Position numbers and translations under genes: made by a program. From assembly GCF_907164915.1 (NCBI RefSeq), contig NC_061862.1, forward strand, positions 128,535,641 through 128,599,640: a stretch of 64,000 bases of DNA. The letters are read 5' to 3'. Below are positions 57,042-64,000 of the stretch, piece by piece. Below the pieces are notes generated by a model that worked only from the letters and a program-made list of their open reading frames with translations, did no database searches and was not told the DNA's origin. Numbering within the stretch: position 1 is the stretch's first letter; the number at the start of each line of letters is the position of its first letter. This DNA comes from Impatiens glandulifera. Lineage: Eukaryota; Streptophyta; Magnoliopsida; Ericales; Balsaminaceae.

Positions 57042-57521
57042 ATGCACCTTCATATAAAGGCCATTTAGATTATTAAGCATTTTATTGAATCTTTGCGGAT
57101 CCTCGATTGGTTCATGGTTGCTCGAGCCACCATTAACTTTGGAGTACATATCGTGCATAAAATCTTACATATATTATTCTTCATTGACCGAAGGAGTACT
57201 TGTGACTTCCGGTACCACATTATCCGAGTCACCTTCATGATCATCCTCATCATCATGATCATAAACCACGTTAGTAGTACTATTTTTTTCTCAATGACAA
57301 TACCAGAATTCATAATTCAGAGTTATTCCATAAACGATGAGATGAGTCTTCACATCGACTATATCCTTAAAAGTTGTGTTCAAACATTTCACGCAAAGAC
57401 ATTTCATTTGTTGTCGTCTTGTACTACTCACTACAAAATCTAGGAAGTGGTCAACTCCTTCCTCATATTTTGGATGATCTCGACGTAGGCTCATCCAAGT
57501 TTTTTCGGGTACTTTCATCAT
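57042..57521 (-). pseudogene. CACTA TNP2 transposase N-terminal fragment
   Basis: 57521-57291 encodes MMKVPEKTWMSLRRDHPKYE, GVDHFLDFV and KCLCVKCLN, then THLIVYGITLNYEFWYCH: the 'transposase-associated' domain at the N-terminus of plant CACTA TNP2 proteins. A TGA follows where Gly of the usual HGE is expected. The same frame goes on (acidic DHDDEDDHEGDSD, then HDMYSKVNGGSSNHEP) with another stop, to about 57042. The DDE catalytic part is missing. Confidence 0.75.
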
Positions 57522-58696
57522 TCTAATTAGATGGAAAACCTAAGTAAAACAGAAGTGGATAACTAAATTTCTCTTTATAAAAAGAGGATTTTTCATTAAC
57601 ATGTTGAACCAAAAATCTATAATCAGCCTAAACCTAGAATTATAAAAATCAGAAAGCACACAATATTCAGCAATATAAGAACAAGAAGACAATCAATTGC
57701 TAGGAATAATTATTGATTCTATTTACAACAACTATTAGGAATCTTAATTAATCTATAAAGTTTTCATAAACCCTAAATCATACAAATTTTAGAAAATATA
57801 TAATTACACTAAACCTAAAAGTATATAAACCCTAACTCACACCAATTTCAGCTATATGAAAACAAGACCGCAATCAATCAAAGAGATTTATTACCAATAC
57901 TAGACAATTATTAAAATCATACTTATCCAAATGATCATTTATGTAGAATGTCAACTTCAAACATTTTTATTGTCCAAATTAAAAACAACTCTGCACATCA
58001 ATTACATATTGATAAACCCTAAATCACACCAATTAGCAAATCTATAATTATGTTAAACCTAGAAGTATATAAAACCCTAAATCAGACCAATTTCAAGTAT
58101 CTATAATTAGGCTAAACCTAGAAGTATATAAAATCCTAAATCACATCAATTGTATATTCATAAACCCTAAATCAAATAAAAAAGAGAAGACATACATGCA
58201 GGAAGAGTTTGTTGGGAGAAGAGTTCGATGGAGGTAAATAGATCGGTTGTCCAGAGTTCCTTCCTTCGGTGGCGTTACGGCGGTGGCGTAGATCTACGAC
58301 TAGAGGTAGAATGGAGGTAGGGTGGACCGACGGTAAGAAGAATGATGATTGGGAGGCGGGGGAGGTTTCGGTAGAGAGAAGAAAGAGAGAGAGTGTAGGA
58401 GAGGGTTTCTGTCAAAAACGTGATTTAAAGGGATAATACCAAAAGATATAATAAATCTTTTGATATTAACTGTTAACTAACAACCTAAATTTTTACCTAT
58501 ATCTTTCGTCATTTCCCTTAATTACCCAAAAATTGTTCTAAGTGTTGGGAATGGGCTAAAACTGAAAAAATTACCCAATTCTTTCGACATTACCTTTAAA
58601 TACAGAAAACAAATACCAATTTCTTTTGGTTTTGGCCTTAATTATCCAGAAATTCTCAAATTATAGGGAAGTGACAATTACCGAAAGAATTGGGTA
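57522..58696 (-). mobile_element. 5' part of a CACTA element (F), interrupted
   Basis: To the right of the TNP2 fragment lies a leader containing a G-rich stretch (58220-58410). Beyond it is subterminal DNA with repeated CCGAAAGAATTGGGTAATT-like words in both orientations (58430-58696). The same words continue at 62866-62940 on the other side of element G, so G was inserted into F's subterminal region. The terminal CACTA of F was not found. Confidence 0.6.
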
Positions 58697-58712
58697 CACT
58701 AGTAAAAAAAGA

Positions 58713-58885
58713 CCCTATAGCGATTGGTCATATACCAATCACTCTCAATCGACAGAAGTCTCCTCATGATGCCTTAATTGGCAACGAAGATTGGTAAATA
58801 ACCAATCATTATATGATTATAGCGATTGGTGTAATAACCAATCGCTACTACTCAAAATCAACAATTGGTTTATTAACCAATCACC
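58713..58885. repeat. Left subterminal repeats of element G
   Basis: Alternating AGCGATTGGT and ACCAATCGCT/ACCAATCACT copies, the same motif as at the right end. Confidence 0.8.
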
Positions 58886-58924
58886 ACTTCCTTTATCAAT
58901 TTTTTAAAAAACAATTATTATAAT

Positions 58925-59429
58925 TTAATTCCTTTAGCAAGTCTTTTATCCATGCATTTTTTTTGACATACATCATAATCCTGACTTGAGTTGCCATTAA
59001 ATTGTTCGCTTGTACCCGTAAACCTTTTGTCTGCAACATCAAATGTCTTACTAAGATGATCTCATGCTTGAATTTTTTTATGAAGCATTTTTGCTATTAT
59101 GAGACCTAGTTTGTTCTATGAAGCCATGAGCATTTCTCTGTAGTCAATCTGCTTCATTGAATGCAGCTGATGAGAACGAAAAGCTTCTCCGAAGGCATGG
59201 ACTAAGATGTGAGGACTGCTCTTCAGATACGTGCTTTTGAGATTTTGAAAGTGAACACCTGGGGCTTTGATGATTATCTCTAGAATTCTCAGTAGATTGA
59301 TCATTTGTCTTGAACTTTGGGTTAATTCCCCTAGAAAGTTTGATCAACCTTTGATTCTTGTGAAATAGAATCATTATTTGCAGCACTTGAAGATGATGAT
59401 GTTGATCTGAAAAAGAAAAGCTTCTTCAT
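58925..59429 (-). pseudogene. Captured host gene fragment (MKKLFFFRS-type coiled-coil protein, N-terminus)
   Basis: From ATG 59429: MKKLFFFRSTSSSSSAANND, then after a frameshift SPRCSLSKSQKHVSEEQSSH, LSPCLRRSFSFSSAAF, and further NAHGF, RSHNSKNAS, and DKRFTGTSEQFNGNSSQDYD in other frames. This is the N-terminal pattern of a family of uncharacterised plant coiled-coil proteins that begin MKKLFFFRS and carry a SPxGxFSKSxKHxSE...LRRSxSFSSAAF block (recognised from memory of the family). Only exon-1-type sequence is present, with several stops. It lies inside CACTA G, so it is a transposon-captured copy. Confidence 0.6.
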
Positions 59430-59951
59430 TTGAATTACTAGGAGCAGACAGCCTAAAGCTCATATAGAATGTTTAGTTGTCGTTAGTAAAACAAACTAAC
59501 ACCAGTCCTTCATTTTTGTGACCTACAAAACAAAAGGCAGGTCCAACAATAGATGTTATGATGATTACACAAAACAAAAAATACATAATAATTGAAAATG
59601 AAATTGGAAGACTTTTGATGTAGATATATTTCACAATTTCATCATTTCATTTGCAAATCACTAATTTCTATTTAATCACTATTGGTAACAAACTTTTTGA
59701 TTGAGAAAGATTAAATAGAAATACATAATAATTCAAGCATGATAACCTCTAATGATCAATGGCTTTACAACCTCTATATATGCCCCTCCTTAGCTAATCA
59801 TATAATAAAGAATGCCTAGATTTAACCCCAAGACTCCGAATAAATGTGCCAGAATTTCTGAGTATGTCCCATTTCTTTAACCCCAAAAGTACACCCTCTT
59901 CCCTAGAACAACCACCAATACAAAAAAAAAAACAGATTAAGATATTCCATT
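59430..59951. other. Element G interior, no feature recognised
   Basis: AT-rich sequence upstream of the captured fragment; it could be captured promoter or 5' UTR sequence of the same host gene. Confidence 0.35.
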
Positions 59952-60734
59952 TGTTGGGTCAAATTATTTTCCTGTGAAGATCAGTACGAAAGTCATTTGC
60001 AACTAATTGATTAATGCCATGTAAGCAAATATTCTTCCCACTACTTATTTTTGCAGGACTATCCTTGAAGAATATTTGGCGCACTACCAGATTGGTACGG
60101 CCACGATCCTAGTGCTCAGAGTCTTTTGTGTACTATGGAGGCGCTCCAATAGAAGCTCTCCACGTGTCATTATGAAGATTCGACCGTTGGTACCTGTTCC
60201 TTATTTAAAGATCCTTAAGAACAATGGAAGAATCATTGATCTATCAATACTCAGATTATTCTATCTTAAGCATACAAACTGTTACATTGAGTGAGATGTT
60301 TACTTGTTTTTATTGTGCGTTCAATCAAGAGAGAGTTAGAATCAAAACATTGTAGTAGATGAGTGATATTCTTCATACTGTAAGTTGAACAGAGTTTGTT
60401 CTGTTCAATAGTGAGCTAGTCGTGCGATTGTATTTGATTCGTTGAAAGTTTAGTCAATCCTTCAGGTGGTTGGAAGAAGGGGTGACGTAGGAGAGTTTGC
60501 TCCGAACATCCATAAACAAACTGCTGTGTTGTTTCTTTTTGTCATCTTTTCCTTCTTAGTTCTTAGCTTCAAACCTAAGCAAATTTTTCCGCATTTGAAT
60601 CGTTTAAGAGTTTGCAAGGATTTGCTCAGAATAGAAAGTGATCTATATCCTTTACAGGATTTCTATCAAATCGTTTTTCTAAGCCGTTATCAATCGCCAG
60701 ACCCCCGTCTCTATTGATTATGCCGATCCTTTCA
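59952..60734 (+). repeat. Solo LTR of element D family
   Basis: TGTTGGGTCAAATTATTTT...GCCGATCCTTTCA is the reverse complement of element D's LTR ends and shares the GGTGACGTAGGAGAGTTT and AGACCCCCGTCTCTATTGA blocks. CCATT precedes it and CCCTT follows (target duplicate with one mismatch). At 783 bp it is less than half the length of D's LTRs: the GTCTAA minisatellite is absent. TTATTTAAAG at 60201 may be its TATA box. It probably formed by LTR-LTR recombination. Confidence 0.85.
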
Positions 60735-61144
60735 CCCTTGATTCAAGAAAAGTTGGTTTAAGAGTTATAAAAATCATGCATCTAATGAAACACTCTAATC
60801 AAGAAAATTATTACTATTTTCCTAACAAAACTATTGAAACACAATCATTGTTTAAGTGGAAAAAGAAGAACAACACTTACCAAAGGCACTGAGGAGCAGT
60901 TCACTATCTCCACTTTTCTTCTTTACCTATAAATTGTTGAATGTTTATATAAAAATCGATGAACCCTGCGACCAAGAAATGATCGTTGGAATATTTAGGG
61001 TAAGCACCAAGAAGAAAAGGTAAATTGCCGTGAACAACGCTGTGAGAAGAACTACTAGAGAATAGAATTGTATACAACTCAAGAGAGAGAATAAATCTGA
61101 GATTAGTCAATTTCACAATTAGCACCGTGATCAAAGATTTAAAC
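60735..61144 (-). other. Element G interior, possible captured exon end
   Basis: On the minus strand ...CAGTGCCTTTG|GTAAGTG near 60884-60878 looks like an exon end with a strong 5' splice site. No product recognised. Confidence 0.3.
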
Positions 61145-61227
61145 CTGGTTGCAAAGAAGATGCATATTGTTGCATCCCATACATGACATCCTTCCCACCT
61201 ATCTTCACACCAAATTTCTCAATAAAC
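61145..61227 (-). pseudogene. Candidate captured exon (83 bp) in element G
   Basis: Minus strand: intron end ATTTTTAG, then an 83-bp open stretch reading FIEKFGVKIGGKDVMYGM followed by QQYASSLQPG, then CAG|GTTTAA. Proper splice borders and a protein-like composition suggest an exon of an unrecognised host gene captured by the CACTA element. Confidence 0.4.
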
Positions 61228-62033
61228 CTAAAAATTTCAGTACACATCAATCTCAAGTCACAACTACTACATATTTATGTAAAATTCAATGTAAAATTCA
61301 CCACAAGAAGAAGAAACATTATTAAAAAAGAAAAGTCACTTATTTAGATGCATCATTTTCTAATTAAAGCTACATCTTTGTACTAGAGACACAACCCTTT
61401 TCAGAAACTGGATCATCTCCTTCTTTTGTACAGCAGTTATATTAACTAAACAAAAATTACAAGTTTTACTTTTCAATTCTACTAGCTAACTAACTGGTAG
61501 ACCTAATTCGAGAATAGGGTTCAACAATATTTTTCCCATGAAAGGTAAAACTGAAAGTTTAAAATTGGGTAATACCTAGGATGTAGACATATAAGGCATA
61601 ATTTATTTCAGTTCACATAGCTGATATTGTATTTTTCCTAAGTGGGAGACGTGGATGATAGATGAGGAAAGGAAGAGATTCTTCAAAATTAGAATGATCT
61701 GGCCCAATAAAATTTATAAATATATAAGAGTTTCCATTTGAAACCCAAATATTTAGTATTCTTTCTTGTTATAGATGCAGGTCCTCTTAGTAGTTCATAT
61801 AGGTATTCAAGAAAATCAGTATAAAATGAGACAACACTTGTAAAAATCATATATCTAAATTTCATTCCTAATATTTTTTTTATACACAAATTGTATAAAT
61901 GAGTATGATATACATTCAATATAAACATGCCTGTATTTCCAAGGATGAAGAGAATATGCAATGTAGGCTTGTTTGCGTGAATCTTTGACAATATTATCTT
62001 AAATCTAACCTCTATAGAAAACAAACTACTAAT
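61228..62033. other. Element G interior, no feature recognised
   Basis: AT-rich; could be captured intron sequence between the two exon-like pieces. Confidence 0.35.
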
Positions 62034-62195
62034 TCAGCCAAATTCTAAGAGAATCATTGTACTCATGATACAACAAACAAATGAACTCAATTCGGTAGAA
62101 TAGAGCGGTAGATAAATGAAGTACTCGAAGACATTGAAATAGCGGAAATGGGCAAGCGAGTTTTTGGCGATTAGGGGCGAATCTCCAGCATCCAT
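62034..62195 (-). pseudogene. Candidate captured first exon in element G
   Basis: ATG 62195 opens MDAGDSPLIAKNSLAHFRYF and runs about 53 codons to a TGA. The first ~40 residues look like a coding exon, the rest like intron. It lies upstream of the exon-like piece at 61145-61227 on the same strand. No family recognised. Confidence 0.3.
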
Positions 62196-62570
62196 GATAG
62201 TGTATCTTTGTATGAAGCTTAACTTGGAAACATTAACAGAAATTGGAGTCTTGTAATTCACTATCGAGCATGATAGAGAAAAAGGAAGTTACTTGAAACA
62301 CATAATCTACTGTCTCCTTTCATCCTTATAGATTCACCTTGATTGCAACAAAACCTAACTATTTCTTGATGATTGAAACGCATAAGCTACAGACTGCGCA
62401 AAAAAAAAGAATCAGTTCGAAAAAAAAAACTTAAAAGATTAGAGGAAGAAGAGAGCGCACGGTTTGGTGAGATAGCGAAGAGGAGACGATCGGCAGAAGA
62501 AGGGAGAGAAATAATCGGCGAAAGAAGGAGTAGGGGAGACTCTCGGGTTGACATCTGTTTTTTAATAGGA

Positions 62571-62832
62571 AATAGCGATTGGTGTGGATACTAATCACTA
62601 CTATCATTAGTAGTAGCTATTGGTTAAAGTGTTAATCTCTAGTAATTCTTGAATTTTTTTCTGCGGTTTTTAATTAGGTTTATGCGATTGGTTTTTTAAC
62701 CAATCGTCGTTATGTCAAGGTAGTAGCGATTGGTCGAAAGGCCAGTCGCTATTTTCAAGGTAGAAGCGATTGTATTTTAAACCAATCACTACTACCTTGG
62801 TAATAGCGATTGAATTTTAGACCAATCGCTTT
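62571..62832. repeat. Right subterminal repeats of element G
   Basis: At least eight copies of AGCGATTGGT or its complement, spaced by about 15-40 bp, leading to the terminal CTTTTTTTACTAGTG. Confidence 0.8.
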
Positions 62833-62865
62833 GATTGCAAGCTATAAAGCCTTTTTTTACTAGTG

Positions 62866-63232
62866 GTAATTCTTTCGATTCTACCCTTAAATACCGAAAG
62901 ATTTGATTCAAATCTTTTGGTATTTGATTCTTTTAAATTTAATATTTAATCATATTTAAACTTGGTCATATTTTATCATTAAGAAACTAAAATACAATTT
63001 TATACTTTGAAATTAAACAAAACTCCTACACATACAAACACAATTCATACACACACTATTGGAAAAAATTAAGAGTTAATTAACTTAGAAGAAATTGTTT
63101 GGAAAACTAAATAAAAAGTTAATTCACAGAAATGTTCTAAATATTAATCAATTAAATTTTGATGATGTTTAGATATGAATGAATCTAAGTCCTCCAATTA
63201 TTTCTATGTAGGTGCATCAGTTTTGACTAATT
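62866..63232. other. Continuation of element F subterminal DNA, then spacer
   Basis: 62866-62940 carries the same CCGAAAGA(A/T)TT words as 58430-58696. CACTATTGGAAAAAA at 63054 has the look of a CACTA terminus pointing rightwards, but no partner is visible. Confidence 0.4.
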
Positions 63233-63386
63233 GATACGTAGTTAGACGTGTCAATTTAATGGATACGTAGTTAGACGTGCTGGTCTAACAGATACGTAAT
63301 TAAACGTGTCAGTCTAGAAAATACGTAGTTAGACGTGTTAGTGTAACAGATACGTATTTAGACGTGACAGTCTAACCGATATGTAG
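63233..63386. repeat. 29-bp minisatellite, about 5.3 units
   Basis: GATACGTAGTTAGACGTG + 11 bp repeats at 63233, 63262, 63291, 63320, 63349 and 63378. The TTAGACGTG core is the same as in element D's LTR repeats and internal cluster. Confidence 0.9.
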
Positions 63387-64000
63387 TGCAACATTGTTGT
63401 TGCTCTCCAATATTTTACGTATCATCGACCTGAACTAGCCTTTGTTGTGAACTTTGCTTTCCAATTCACGTCGTCTCTTATCACAACTCAATGGTATGCA
63501 CTAAAAAGAATTCTCGGATATCTTTGTCATAATCCTCATCATTGACCTCTCATTCATCCACCATCTTCTCTCGATTTATCTACCTATTTAAACTACAATT
63601 GAGTTGGTTGTTTGGACAATCATCCTTCCACAATTGGCTATTGTATATTTTCTTGGTGACAATCTTATCTCTTAGAATTCAAAGAAATAGTATGTCATTG
63701 ATCGGTCTAGTACCGAGTCTAAGTATTGAGTTCATCTCATGACACTACAAACTCATCCGACTCCAAGTCTTTATACGTTAACTTTGCATCTCCCCACCTC
63801 AACCTCCCTACTCTATGACGTCACAACAATGGTGATGGATTTCTCTCAGCCAATCCAATTTTTTCATTCTCATACAAAATATATAGATATTGATTTTCAC
63901 TTAGTTCGTGAATATGTTGCTCATTAATATATCTTCATCCAATACATACTTACGGATGATCAGATTATCGATATCCTCACTAAACAACTTGCATTAAACT
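63380..64000 (+). pseudogene. Ty1/copia RNase H relic, second copy (runs off window)
   Basis: Near-identical to 3533-4136, with a 16-bp insertion after CTCCAAT (near 63410). Reads DLNLALL... WYALKRILGYL, then SHTKYIDIDFHLVREYVAH and the start of DDQIIDILTKQLA at the window edge. No RT part precedes it; the 29-bp minisatellite is there instead. Confidence 0.7.

Larger units (their letters stand above)
58697..62865. mobile_element. CACTA element G, complete, non-autonomous, gene-carrying
   Basis: The left end CACTAGTAAAAAAAG and the right end CTTTTTTTACTAGTG are perfect 15-bp inverted termini. Flanking GTA at 58694-58696 and 62866-62868 is the 3-bp target duplication of CACTA elements. Subterminal repeats AGCGATTGGT/ACCAATCGCT lie at both ends. 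There is no transposase, so G is non-autonomous. The 4169-bp interior contains a host gene fragment (58925-59429), exon-like pieces (61145-61227, 62034-62195) and a solo LTR (59952-60734). It is nested in element F. Confidence 0.9.

Noticed and set aside
62373..62594. 73-residue plus-strand ORF rich in K/R/E
   Set aside because: Composition reflects purine-rich transposon leader sequence; it runs into G's subterminal repeats and shows no domain.

Overview
The window is plant nuclear DNA, most likely from a eudicot (inferred). It has no bacterial gene organisation. It is AT-rich and gene-poor, and is built almost entirely of transposable elements: Ty1/copia and Ty3/gypsy LTR retrotransposons primed by initiator-Met tRNA-type sites, CACTA (En/Spm) elements, a PIF/Harbinger MITE and a long-TIR element. 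The only host-type genes are a tandem triplet of C2H2 zinc-finger/EAR repressor genes at 7.4-9.4 kb. Gene fragments captured inside a CACTA element lie at 59-62 kb. Species cannot be told from the sequence.

Layout. 1-2646: 3' part of a CACTA element with a broken five-exon Ptta/En/Spm transposase gene and palindromic subterminal repeats. 2990-4240: copia RT-RNase H relic. 4241-6672: AT-rich DNA with a degenerate ~510-bp repeat. 6676-7358: Harbinger-type MITE (TSD TTA). 7251-9391: three zinc-finger gene copies in 554-bp tandem units that start inside the MITE; all three are damaged in different ways.

10618-48301 is a nest of four LTR retrotransposons, resolved by target-site duplications. Copia A (+, TSD GTTAC) holds Tnt1-like copia B (-, 11412-44193, TSD AGAAC) in its gag. 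B holds two further elements. C (-, 15003-32468) is a Sirevirus-like copia in B's protease gene. D (-, 33509-43758) is a pol-less relative in B's 5' LTR. C carries three downstream accessory ORFs that share one domain; D carries one long ORF of the same kind. Each ORF has its own TATA box 80-130 bp upstream. C's 5' side is an array of four LTRs separated by identical-length 100-bp PPT/PBS remnants. D's LTRs carry ~1 kb of palindromic TTAGAC...GTCTAA repeats, and the same motif recurs upstream of D's accessory ORF.

48302-53190 is a decayed Tat/Retand-lineage gypsy element, into which A appears to have inserted. 53964-54970 is a 1-kb element with ~140-bp inverted repeats. 55934-56545 is a 317-bp tandem duplication with tRNA-like box A/B motifs. 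57042-58696 is a minus-strand CACTA (TNP2 N-terminus, 5' leader, subterminal repeats). It is interrupted by a complete non-autonomous CACTA at 58697-62865 (TSD GTA), which carries host gene pieces and a solo LTR of family D. The window closes with a 29-bp minisatellite and a second copy of the copia relic seen at 3.5-4.2 kb.

Almost every coding region is interrupted, so this is heterochromatin-like accessory DNA. The most unusual item is the accessory-gene cassette with private promoters in elements C and D.
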